35,029 bases of DNA from NCBI GenBank assembly GCA_015233465.1, contig JADFXP010000025.1, forward strand, positions 1 to 35,029. Direction: 5' to 3'. This DNA comes from Candidatus Magnetominusculus dajiuhuensis (GTDB lineage: Bacteria > Nitrospirota > Thermodesulfovibrionia > Thermodesulfovibrionales > Magnetobacteriaceae). The notes under the pieces were generated by a model that saw nothing but the letters and a program-made list of their open reading frames with translations, did no database searches and had not been told where the DNA came from. The translations under genes were made by a program, and so were the position numbers. Shown in pieces: positions 24,307 to 32,025 of this stretch (its first letter is position 1; each line of letters begins with the position of its first letter).

Positions 24307-24927
24307 ATGTTTTTATTGAATAGAAGAAGATTCCTAAATAATATCTGGCAAGTATTGACTATAACTCTGATTTCTTTCTTTTCATCTAATAAGCCATCTG
24401 AAGCATTCAATTTGTTTGCATCAAAGGATAAGAAATTTATAGTCAGGCCTCCTGCTGCCATAGCTGAAAATGTCTTTATCAAGACATGTATTAGCTGCCA
24501 TCTCTGCGGACAGGCATGTCCTAATGACTGTATAAAATATATAGATGATCCCTTTAGCCCTGGACTTAATGATACCCCTTATATAAAACCGCGTGAAAAG
24601 GGTTGTATCCTATGTATGAAATGCACACAGGTATGCCCGACAGGGGCTTTAAGATATGTCCCAAATGATGAAGGCGATACTATTCAAAAATATGTAAAGA
24701 TGGGTATAGCTGTTGTTGATAAGAATATCTGTAAATCATATAACAAACAGTCTTGCGGGGTTTGTATCAGGGCTTGTCCATTTGCCGATGTTGCAATTAT
24801 TGCAGAGACTTGGGAGAGACCTGTTGTTATTAATGAAAAATGCGTGGGATGCGGGTTATGCGAACAGGCATGTATTCATTTCCCACAGGCAATACGCGTA
24901 AAAAGTGTGAGTGTTGCCCATGGTTAA
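24307..24927 (+). CDS. NapG-like Tat-exported ferredoxin
   Basis: The 206-residue protein has a Tat-type start (NRRRFLNN) and then the NapG phrase VRPPAAIAENVF. Four cluster motifs follow: CISCHLCGQACP, CILCMKCTQVCP, SCGVCIRACP and CVGCGLCEQAC. NapG pairs with NapH as a quinol-oxidising module that feeds a periplasmic reductase. The next gene encodes a NapH-like protein and overlaps it by eight bases, which supports this pairing. There is no clear ribosome site at ATG 24307; the upstream gap holds the inverted repeat pair. Confidence 0.87.
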   Translation: MFLLNRRRFLNNIWQVLTITLISFFSSNKPSEAFNLFASKDKKFIVRPPAAIAENVFIKTCISCHLCGQACPNDCIKYIDDPFSPGLNDTPYIKPREKGCILCMKCTQVCPTGALRYVPNDEGDTIQKYVKMGIAVVDKNICKSYNKQSCGVCIRACPFADVAIIAETWERPVVINEKCVGCGLCEQACIHFPQAIRVKSVSVAHG

Positions 24928-26380
24928 GAAAAGAAGAATAGTGCAGATAGGATTTATATTTTTTCTATTAGTAGTTGGATTTTTAAATTACTATGAAAAT
25001 CAGAAACTTAAACAAAATTTTGATAGGTTTCTTATAAAAGATTCATTTTTTTTGGGGGCAATGGATAAAGTCTTTGGCGCATTAGAAAATAGACATGAGA
25101 TAATGACCTTTGTTCAGGGTGACCTTTGGGCTTTAAGGGTTGGAAAGATGAGGATAGTTGACCCGCTAGCACTCATTGGAAATATAACAAGGACTCGCAG
25201 TTTTTATCTTCCAATGATAATATTTGCTATGATACCGATAATCTTTACTATAATATTTGGGAGATTTTATTGCGGATGGCTTTGCCCTATGGGGCTTCTA
25301 GGAGAGGTTAATGCGAAGATCAGAGAGTTTATAATCAATTCAAACATCTCATTATTTGATGTAAACCTCTCAACTAAGGCTAAGTATTATGTGCTAGGCT
25401 TTGGATTATTTACAGGAATGGTATTTGGGGTGCATTATTTCTTTGTCATATATCCTCCAAAGTTGATCTCCTATGAAATATATAGTCTAATAACGTATGG
25501 ATATGTAAGTTATGGTTTTTTTACGATTTTAACAATTTCAATAATTGAGATATTATTTGGCTCTCGTTTATGGTGCAGGAGTATTTGTCCCGGCGGGGCA
25601 TTATACAGCCTCATAAGTAAGATAAGGGTAGTGGGAGTAAGCAACGAGAAAGAAGCGTGTAATGCCTGCGGAATCTGTGATAAAAAGTGTCCTCATGATG
25701 CTGTCCCCTCTGGGGCAGCAGCAACTTCAGAGTGCGATCAGTGTGGTATATGTATAGATATTTGCCCAAAAAAATCGCTTTCTTATTCAAAGAGGAACTT
25801 TGCAGATATATTTAATAGAAAGACTCTCTTATTTTTTATTATTACTATTTTATATTTTAATGCTTCTACCGTTGAGGCGCATCATGTAAGGGGCCTTCCA
25901 CATTATGCTTATGCTGAAAACTATCAGGAAACTGCCACGATTGAAGAGAACAAGACACAGGGGGATATGGAGATTGTATTTTCTTATTTACGTGTATTTA
26001 AGTCAAAAAATTATATGATGGCAGTTTATATCAAAAATAAAATTACAGATAAACCTTATGAAGGCACTGTCAATTTTTTAGTATTTGGAAGACATGAATC
26101 ACCTGATGCAGCACACAGCGCTGATGTAAGCGATCCAATGGCGCATACCTTTAGGGCAGGGTGGAGTTATGAAGAAGACGGCGTTTATACAGTACGTATA
26201 AGTTTTGTTGAAGAAGGTAAAAAATACGTTGAGGACTTTACCTTGCAGGCAGGAAATGTTGGATTTAATTATCTATGGATAATAATCCCTTTTGCTGTAG
26301 TTTTTTTTCTTATAGGATTGATTTTATATAAGAGAAACAAGGAGATGAAGCTTGGGACAAAAATCAGAATCAGATCATGA
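24920..26380 (+). CDS. NapH-like membrane Fe-S protein with periplasmic C-terminal extension
   Basis: The 486-residue protein has a NapH core in its first ~300 residues: membrane helices, two CX3CP motifs (YCGWLCPMG and WCRSICPGG) and two ferredoxin motifs (CNACGICDKKCP and CDQCGICIDICP). Unlike NapH (about 290 residues), it continues with another helix ending VEAHH, a ~115-residue predicted beta-rich outer domain (GLPHYAYAENY to VEDFTLQAG) and a final helix. That extension resembles FixH/YtkA-like domains, which is inference. ATG 24920 overlaps the previous gene by eight bases; an in-frame GTG at 24911 is possible. Confidence 0.85.
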   Translation: MVKKRRIVQIGFIFFLLVVGFLNYYENQKLKQNFDRFLIKDSFFLGAMDKVFGALENRHEIMTFVQGDLWALRVGKMRIVDPLALIGNITRTRSFYLPMIIFAMIPIIFTIIFGRFYCGWLCPMGLLGEVNAKIREFIINSNISLFDVNLSTKAKYYVLGFGLFTGMVFGVHYFFVIYPPKLISYEIYSLITYGYVSYGFFTILTISIIEILFGSRLWCRSICPGGALYSLISKIRVVGVSNEKEACNACGICDKKCPHDAVPSGAAATSECDQCGICIDICPKKSLSYSKRNFADIFNRKTLLFFIITILYFNASTVEAHHVRGLPHYAYAENYQETATIEENKTQGDMEIVFSYLRVFKSKNYMMAVYIKNKITDKPYEGTVNFLVFGRHESPDAAHSADVSDPMAHTFRAGWSYEEDGVYTVRISFVEEGKKYVEDFTLQAGNVGFNYLWIIIPFAVVFFLIGLILYKRNKEMKLGTKIRIRS

Positions 26381-28145
26381 CATGATGGATATGGATCATG
26401 ATACGATGGATATGAAACATGATACAATGAACCACGACATGATGAAAATGGATCATGACAAGATGAATATGAATCATGATTCAATGAACCACGACATGAT
26501 GAAAATGGATCATGACAAGATGAATATGAATCATGATTCAATGAACCATGATATGATGAAAATGGATCATGATATGGGCAGTCATACTATGGCAGGTCAT
26601 CAGATGACACCAAACGGCGTAATGACAATGGCAGGGCTTCCTGATTGGTTATTCTTTGCTGGTGTTGCTGCAATGCTTATAATATCATTTGTTGTTGTAG
26701 AGCGTCTAAATGCTGCGGGTAAACCAGCCGTTGATTATTTAAAGATAAATCTTTTGGGCTCTAAATTTCTAAGAAATCTTATTAAAAAAAGGTATTTTAG
26801 ATTTCTCTTTCAACTGCCAACATTGATAGTTTTTTTATTTCTTATCTATGCAGGGATAAAAGGTCATGCCCTGATTAATATTACCCCAATATTAACTTGG
26901 ACGATTTGGTGGGCAGGGCTTGTATTAATAGTGTTATTTTTTGGCAAGGCATGGTGTTGTATATGTCCATGGGATTTTATTGCCTCATTGGTTGTATTTT
27001 TGAAACCATTTGGAGTTACAAGAAATCCGCTTACCCTTGGACTTAAATGGCCAGAAAAATTGAAAAATATATATCCAGCTATTGGACTATTTATAGTGCT
27101 GACATTTTTTGAGCTTGGCTATAAGATAACATCATCACCACGGGATACTGCCGTTTTAGCGATTGTTATAATATGTCTTTCGCTTGTTCCAGCGCTGATA
27201 TTTGAGCGCAGGTCATTTTGTAAATACGCTTGTATGGTTGGACGAATATCAGGATTATATGCGATGTTTTCGCCAGTTGAGATAAGATCTAAAAATAAAA
27301 AGGTCTGCGAAAATTGTAAGACAAAGGATTGTTATAATGGAAATGACCTTGGAAATCCTTGTCCAACCTTTCTTACACTCCCAGATGTGGATGAAAATAC
27401 ATATTGTTTATTATGTACTGAATGTATAAAATCCTGTCCTAATGATAATGTTGCAGTTAATATAAGACCATTTGGCACAGATTTTAAATTCTTTAAAGAG
27501 ATTAGAAAGGATGAGGCGATTTTAGCCGTAATCCTGCTTGCGCTCACATCATTTCATGGTCTTACTATGACTACAATCTGGGATTCTGAAGAAGGCTGGT
27601 CAATTATTGGTCAGATAAAATCCATTTTTGGCAGTGGCGACCTTACGTCATTTGCGATTGCTATGGGTATCATTAATCTATCAATCATTGGGATTTATTA
27701 TTTTTTCTGTACGCTTTCTGCAATGTTTGCAGGGGACAAAACTGTATCAAGAAATAAGGTATTTCAATATTATGGGTATTCAATATTGCCTGTAGCGCTT
27801 TTTTATCATTTAGGCCATAATGCAATGCACTATTTTATGGAGGGGCAGAAGATTATCCCGCTTCTTTCAGATCCTCTTGGCCAAAATATCAATATATTTG
27901 GTACTGCAAGGTGGGAGATGAAACCGCTTCTTTCGTCAAGTTCAGTATGGATGTTACAGGTAGCCCTTGTATTGATTGGACATATCTCAGGCATAGGGAT
28001 TGCGCATCGTATATCAAGAAGGCTTTATTCAGATAAGACTAAGGCGCTGCGATCTCTTATACCGATGTTAATGGCAATGATATGTTCATCATTTTTATCA
28101 TTATGGATAATGCATCTTGATATGTATATGAGGTCATTGATGTAA
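26352..28145 (+). CDS. NapH/NosR-like membrane Fe-S protein with Met/His/Asp-rich N-terminal repeat
   Basis: The 597-residue product starts at TTG 26352, supported by AAGGAG seven bases upstream and lying inside the previous gene. Residues 8-90 are almost only Met, His, Asp, Asn and Lys in units such as MDHD and MNHD, with a 19-residue unit repeated exactly. Such loops bind copper or silver in Cu-handling proteins. A membrane core follows with CCICPWD, FCKYACMVG, a Cys-rich linker (CENCKTKDC) and CLLCTECIKSCP. About six more helices follow, with HNAMHYFMEG and a late MHLDMYM. Substrate and partner are unknown. It likely works with the ferredoxin four bases downstream. Confidence 0.85.
   Translation: MGQKSESDHDMMDMDHDTMDMKHDTMNHDMMKMDHDKMNMNHDSMNHDMMKMDHDKMNMNHDSMNHDMMKMDHDMGSHTMAGHQMTPNGVMTMAGLPDWLFFAGVAAMLIISFVVVERLNAAGKPAVDYLKINLLGSKFLRNLIKKRYFRFLFQLPTLIVFLFLIYAGIKGHALINITPILTWTIWWAGLVLIVLFFGKAWCCICPWDFIASLVVFLKPFGVTRNPLTLGLKWPEKLKNIYPAIGLFIVLTFFELGYKITSSPRDTAVLAIVIICLSLVPALIFERRSFCKYACMVGRISGLYAMFSPVEIRSKNKKVCENCKTKDCYNGNDLGNPCPTFLTLPDVDENTYCLLCTECIKSCPNDNVAVNIRPFGTDFKFFKEIRKDEAILAVILLALTSFHGLTMTTIWDSEEGWSIIGQIKSIFGSGDLTSFAIAMGIINLSIIGIYYFFCTLSAMFAGDKTVSRNKVFQYYGYSILPVALFYHLGHNAMHYFMEGQKIIPLLSDPLGQNINIFGTARWEMKPLLSSSSVWMLQVALVLIGHISGIGIAHRISRRLYSDKTKALRSLIPMLMAMICSSFLSLWIMHLDMYMRSLM
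26427..26575 (+). repeat. 57-bp in-frame tandem repeat encoding a Met/His-rich 19-mer
   Basis: Two identical 57-bp units (26427-26483 and 26484-26540) are followed by a partial third (26541-26575) with two C-to-T changes. Each unit encodes MNHDMMKMDHDKMNMNHDS. Perfect identity at the DNA level suggests a recent duplication, or ongoing copy-number change by slippage. Confidence 0.93.
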
Positions 28146-28149
28146 TATT

Positions 28150-28785
28150 ATGGCAAACGAACAAGGCAGATATGATTTTTTAAAGGAGGCTTTTGGCTCA
28201 ATATTCTCTGTTTATTCAGAGTTTAAGGCTGCTGCTTCCTTTAAAGATGATGACATTAAGGTAGTTAGAAAATCATTTCGTCCTCCTGGGGCAATTGCTG
28301 AGGCTGAATTTTTAAAGACATGTACTCGATGTGATGAGTGTATTAAGGCTTGTCCAGAGAATGCGATTATGAAGGTTATCATGCTTGGTTCAGTGTTACA
28401 TCTTACGCCGATAATTAATTTTAGAGAGGCTCCGTGCAGGTTATGCGTTGATCTGCCATGCACAAAGTCATGCTCTGCTGGGGCGTTAGTGAAGGTTGAA
28501 TCAGTTAGTGATGTAAAGATTGGTGTTGCGCGGATAAACAGGAATCTGTGTTATTCATGGCTTGGACAGGACTGTGAATATTGTGTAAGCAGCTGCCCGT
28601 TATCTGGTGAGGCGATAGCAAAAAACGAAGAAGGAAAGCCCGTTATTGATGAGGCTAAGTGCAGTGGCTGCGGGGTATGTGAGTTTATATGTCCTGTGAG
28701 GACATCTGCTGTAATGGTAATTAATCTACATGAGGGCTCTGCCCTTAATATTTACGGGCTCCCGCAAGGGAACTCGTTCCCTTGA
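28150..28785 (+). CDS. MauM/NapG-like ferredoxin with repeat-derived C-terminus
   Basis: The 211-residue ferredoxin is a paralogue of the 13861-14460 protein: both have FRPPGAIxExEFL, CxRCDxCIxxCP and SDVKIG. Cluster motifs are CTRCDECIKACP, CRLCVDLPCTKSC, CEYCVSSCP and CSGCGVCEFICP. No Tat signal is clear, so it may face the cytoplasm or ride with a partner. The last ~19 residues (HEGSALNIYGLPQG and beyond) are encoded by repeat copy C, so the ancestral protein probably ended near VMVINL. It lies four bases after the NapH/NosR-like gene. Confidence 0.85.
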   Translation: MANEQGRYDFLKEAFGSIFSVYSEFKAAASFKDDDIKVVRKSFRPPGAIAEAEFLKTCTRCDECIKACPENAIMKVIMLGSVLHLTPIINFREAPCRLCVDLPCTKSCSAGALVKVESVSDVKIGVARINRNLCYSWLGQDCEYCVSSCPLSGEAIAKNEEGKPVIDEAKCSGCGVCEFICPVRTSAVMVINLHEGSALNIYGLPQGNSFP

Positions 28786-28790
28786 CCCTT
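28732..28790 (-). repeat. Double-hairpin repeat, copy C (inverted pair with D)
   Basis: This minus-oriented copy (GAGGGCTCTGCCC, then GGGCTCCCGCAAGGGA and CTCGTTCCC) supplies the last codons and stop of the upstream ferredoxin gene. It faces copy D about 35 bp away across an AT-rich spacer, repeating the paired layout seen near 24161-24293. Confidence 0.85.
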
Positions 28791-28824
28791 TAAATTTTAT
28801 ATTAATATCATAATAGGTAAATTT

Positions 28825-28885
28825 ATGGGCTCAAAGGGACGAGTCCCTTTGCAGGGATTTTTAAGGGGCAGAGCCCCTTAAAGGG
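28825..28885 (+). repeat. Double-hairpin repeat, copy D
   Basis: This plus-oriented copy is nearly identical to copy A. In the second hairpin both arms carry one more G/C (AAGGGGC...GCCCCTT against AAGGGC...GCCCTT in copy A), a matched change that keeps pairing. Its last bases, AAAGGG (28880-28885), lie eight bases before the next ATG and seem to serve as that gene's ribosome site. Confidence 0.88.
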
Positions 28886-28893
28886 AAATTAAT

Positions 28894-29613
28894 ATGAACA
28901 TAGAACGCCGCAAGTTTTTAAAGGGTATGGCTGCTTTATCCATACCCTTTTTTTCAGCGCATTTGTTATTTGGGAATGAGCAAAATACATATCCTGTAAC
29001 TGCGCTTAAGCAGACGACCAATAAGACAAGGATAATTCGTCCCCCAGGGGCAGTAGATGAGGCTGCATTTAATGCAGGATGTACAAGGTGCGGGTTATGT
29101 CAGGATGCCTGTGAGATTGGGGCTATACAATATTATACAGAGGCTGATGGCTTGTTATATCAGACTCCGTATATTGATCCAGCGAAAAAGGCTTGTAATT
29201 TATGTTTTAAATCTTCTTCTATGAAATGCACTACCGTTTGTCCGACAGGCGTGTTAAAGAAGACATATTTTGAGGATATGGAGAAGGTGCGGATGGCAAC
29301 TGTGGAATTATTCCCTGACCGCTGTCTTGCTCATAAGGCTAAATATATTCGTAATGAGCAAAGAATGTTGACCAGCCTTGACCGCTCATATAAAGAGACT
29401 ACTGAAATCTATGAAAGACGAGGTCCGTGCGGTAAGTGTTATGATTTCTGCCCGCTTAGAGAGCGCGCTATAACCTTAGAACCGGGTTCGTTGCTTGCTC
29501 CAATTATTCATCCTGAACACTGCATAGGCTGCGGATTATGTGAAGAGGCATGTCGTCAGGTTTTAAGGGGAATTCCTGCTATATCAATGGTTTCAACAAG
29601 GGGGGTTAAATGA
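28894..29613 (+). CDS. napG: NapG-type Tat-exported ferredoxin
   Basis: The 239-residue protein begins with a Tat motif (ERRKFLKG) and hydrophobic core, then IIRPPGAVDEAAF, the NapG phrase. Cluster motifs are CTRCGLCQDAC, CNLCFK...CTTVCP, CGKCYDFCP and CIGCGLCEEAC. It is about the size of canonical NapG (~230). It overlaps the following NapH gene by four bases (ATGA), the usual napGH layout. NapGH oxidises quinol and passes electrons to periplasmic acceptors. The ribosome site seems to come from repeat copy D. Confidence 0.88.
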   Translation: MNIERRKFLKGMAALSIPFFSAHLLFGNEQNTYPVTALKQTTNKTRIIRPPGAVDEAAFNAGCTRCGLCQDACEIGAIQYYTEADGLLYQTPYIDPAKKACNLCFKSSSMKCTTVCPTGVLKKTYFEDMEKVRMATVELFPDRCLAHKAKYIRNEQRMLTSLDRSYKETTEIYERRGPCGKCYDFCPLRERAITLEPGSLLAPIIHPEHCIGCGLCEEACRQVLRGIPAISMVSTRGVK

Positions 29614-30512
29614 AGATAACCAACCCTTTGATTCAGGTTTTTAGACGATTGACTCAAGTCTCAGTTATATTATTGGTATTTGGCTTGATTGTGTTAAGTC
29701 TCTATGGTCATTATAGAGAGTCCTACGCATTTGACAATCTTACAATTCACACAAATCCTTTAATGCAGTGGATATTATCAAATATTGACAGCATTGTTTC
29801 AAAACTGGATGACCCTGAGATATTACTAGATAATTTCAAGGGTAATCTCTGGTCTATGAGGTTATTTGGTCTTGGAATAAGCGACCCGCTTGCCTTTTTA
29901 GAGACAATGTTTTCATCAAAGAAGATATATCTGCCGCTGCTGCTTTCAATATTAATCCCGCTCATCGTTACATTAATAAAGGGCAGGGTGTTTTGCAGCT
30001 GGATATGTCCGGGGTATGTATTATTTGAGCTTAATGGAAAGTTATCAAGGTTTTTTGGGTTTAAACATGCCGCGCATTCACCTTTATATAAAAATAAATA
30101 TATTATATTAATAATAGGATTGATCTTTGCCTTCATTACCTCAATCCCGCTTTTTCCAATGATATATCCGCCAGCACTTCTTAGCCGACTTGCCCATGCT
30201 TGGATATTTGGAACTCCTCTAAAAAGTATGATGATCTTTATTTTGATTATACTTTCTATTGAGTTTTTCGTATATAATAGATGGTGGTGCAGGACTATGT
30301 GTCCGGGTGGAGCGCTTTATGGATTGCTTGGGAAAAAAAGACTACTGAAGGTTAAACTTGATAAATCTCTATGCACAGAATGCGGGATTTGTAAAAAGGT
30401 CTGCGAACAAGGGTTGTATCCCGTTACAGAGTCAGAAGGAATAGAATGTGATAACTGCGGAGTTTGTATCAAACATTGTCAAACAAAAGCGCTTTTTTTT
30501 GAATTGTTTTGA
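29610..30512 (+). CDS. napH: NapH-type quinol dehydrogenase membrane subunit
   Basis: The 300-residue protein has the canonical NapH size and plan: four to five helices, FCSWICPG and WCRTMCPGG (CX3CP motifs), and two C-terminal cluster motifs (CTECGICKKVC and CDNCGVCIKHC). FKGNLWSMRLFGLGISDPLA corresponds to the similar stretch in the protein at 24920. It is the third NapH-like gene in the island and the most ordinary. Its stop codon (30510-30512) is the first part of repeat copy E, so the reading frame may have been cut there. Confidence 0.9.
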   Translation: MKITNPLIQVFRRLTQVSVILLVFGLIVLSLYGHYRESYAFDNLTIHTNPLMQWILSNIDSIVSKLDDPEILLDNFKGNLWSMRLFGLGISDPLAFLETMFSSKKIYLPLLLSILIPLIVTLIKGRVFCSWICPGYVLFELNGKLSRFFGFKHAAHSPLYKNKYIILIIGLIFAFITSIPLFPMIYPPALLSRLAHAWIFGTPLKSMMIFILIILSIEFFVYNRWWCRTMCPGGALYGLLGKKRLLKVKLDKSLCTECGICKKVCEQGLYPVTESEGIECDNCGVCIKHCQTKALFFELF

Positions 30513-30580
30513 GGGCTTTGCCCAAGGGCTCCCTTTAGGGATGGCTCCCAAAAGGGGACTCGTCCCCTTTACCCCATAAT
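30512..30580 (-). repeat. Double-hairpin repeat, copy E (diverged)
   Basis: A diverged copy fills the gap between napH and mnmE: GAGGGCTTTGCCC, then AGGGCTCCCTTTAGGGA, and AAAGGGGACTCGTCCCCTTT as a perfect hairpin (30551-30570). It probably ends transcription of the redox island. mnmE starts five bases after it. Confidence 0.8.
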
Positions 30581-30585
30581 AAAAA

Positions 30586-31920
30586 ATGAACGATACAATT
30601 ACAGCCATCTCTACACCCATCGGATCTGGAGGCATTGGAATTGTCAGAATCAGCGGGAGTGATGCACTTAAAATAGCAGATAGTATATTTAAAGGTAAAA
30701 AAGTACCTTCTAATATGCCAAGCCATACCATTACCTATGGAAATATCATTGATAAAGACAATAATATCATAGACGAAGTCCTGCTTACAGTCATGCGCGC
30801 CCCAAAGACCTATACAGTTGAAGATATAGTTGAGATAAACTGCCACGGCGGACTTTTAATGGTTCGTCAAATACTTGAACTCCTGTTAAAATCTGGCGCA
30901 AGACTCGCAAATTCCGGCGAATTTACCATGCGCGCATTTTTAAACGGCAGAATTGACCTTGCTCAGGCAGAGGCAGTTTCAGATATTATTAATGCCTCTA
31001 CTATTAAAAGCGGTAAGATCGCTGAAGATCAATTAAACGGCAGATTATCTCTGGAAATTAAAGGACTTAGAGAAGAATTAGTAAATATCATAAGTTATAT
31101 TGAGGCATATCTTGATTTCCCAGAAGAGGATTTCTCTGATGATGTGATTAATATAAAATCCAAACTACAAGACATCTCAAATAAACTAACGTTCCTCTTA
31201 GATACATATAAAACAGGAAGATTCTTCCGCGAAGGTCTAAGTATTGCAATCACTGGAAGACCTAATGTTGGGAAATCATCTTTATTAAATGCACTTTTAA
31301 AGCGTGATAGGGCAATTGTTACAGAACTGCCAGGTACAACAAGAGATACCCTCGAAGAGATGTTAAATATAAACGGTATCCCAGTTAGGCTTATAGATAC
31401 TGCCGGAATCAGAGAAAGCAGCAATATTATTGAAAAAGAAGGCGTTAGAAGATCCCTTGAGACTATTAAAGATGCCGATATTGTCATAGTTTTATTTGAT
31501 GGAAATATGTCTTTGACTTTTGAAGATAAAGAGATGTTAAATATCGCAAGCGATAAAACGCTTAATGTAATTAATAAATCAGATTTGTTGAGGAATATAG
31601 AAGATATTCCGCAGGCGATCTGTATTTCTGCAAAGACTGGCGAGGGATTGAAGGAATTAAAAGAGGCTATAATGACTAAGGTCTCACTTAATCAATGCAG
31701 CCCAAATGGTATAATAATAACAAATATTAGACATAAAAATGCAATTGAGCAAGCCCTTGATTCTATCCTTAGGGCGATTAATCTGATGCCAGAGCATCCA
31801 TTTGAGTTCGTTGCCCTTGAAATAAGGGATTCTATGGGACATCTTGCTGAAATTATTGGCGAAATCACAACGGATGAAATTTTAATTAATATCTTTAGTA
31901 AATTTTGTATTGGTAAATGA
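30586..31920 (+). CDS. mnmE: tRNA uridine-5-carboxymethylaminomethyl modification GTPase
   Basis: This is a complete 444-residue MnmE. The N-terminal folate-binding domain starts DTITAISTPIGSGGIGIVRI. The GTPase domain lies within the helical domain, with G1 GRPNVGKS (224-231), G2/G3 TTRDTLEE and DTAGIRE, and G4 NKSD. The C-terminus ends CIGK, with the catalytic cysteine. With MnmG it modifies the wobble uridine of several tRNAs. There is no clear ribosome site; an A-rich tract precedes ATG 30586. Confidence 0.95.
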   Translation: MNDTITAISTPIGSGGIGIVRISGSDALKIADSIFKGKKVPSNMPSHTITYGNIIDKDNNIIDEVLLTVMRAPKTYTVEDIVEINCHGGLLMVRQILELLLKSGARLANSGEFTMRAFLNGRIDLAQAEAVSDIINASTIKSGKIAEDQLNGRLSLEIKGLREELVNIISYIEAYLDFPEEDFSDDVINIKSKLQDISNKLTFLLDTYKTGRFFREGLSIAITGRPNVGKSSLLNALLKRDRAIVTELPGTTRDTLEEMLNINGIPVRLIDTAGIRESSNIIEKEGVRRSLETIKDADIVIVLFDGNMSLTFEDKEMLNIASDKTLNVINKSDLLRNIEDIPQAICISAKTGEGLKELKEAIMTKVSLNQCSPNGIIITNIRHKNAIEQALDSILRAINLMPEHPFEFVALEIRDSMGHLAEIIGEITTDEILINIFSKFCIGK

Positions 31921-31928
31921 TATAATAT

Positions 31929-32010
31929 AGGGGGTTGCACCCCCTAACCCTGCAAGGCATTAAGGTGAAGAGTTGAGGGCTGCACCCTCAAACTCTGCAA
32001 GGCATTAAGG
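31929..32010. repeat. Two tandem hairpin units between mnmE and the HD-GYP gene
   Basis: The first hairpin AGGGGGT-TGC-ACCCCCT (31929-31945) has a 7-bp stem. The second TTGAGGG-CTGCA-CCCTCAA (31973-31991) also has a perfect 7-bp stem of different sequence. Each is followed by AAC-CTGCAAGGCATTAAGG-like DNA, giving a ~46-bp tandem unit. The stems differ but stay paired, so the structure matters. Either could act as a terminator or processing site. Confidence 0.75.
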
Positions 32011-32025
32011 AAAAGATTTTTTATT

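Noticed and set aside
24249..24482. Minus-strand open frame ending in HEGSALFIYGLPQG
   Set aside because: It is antisense to the NapG-like gene, and its recognisable part is just the repeat read through. The same peptide appears at 28740 for the same reason.
26427..26575. CRISPR-like array
   Set aside because: The repeated units are directly adjacent with no spacers, and they code in frame for a Met/His-rich peptide.
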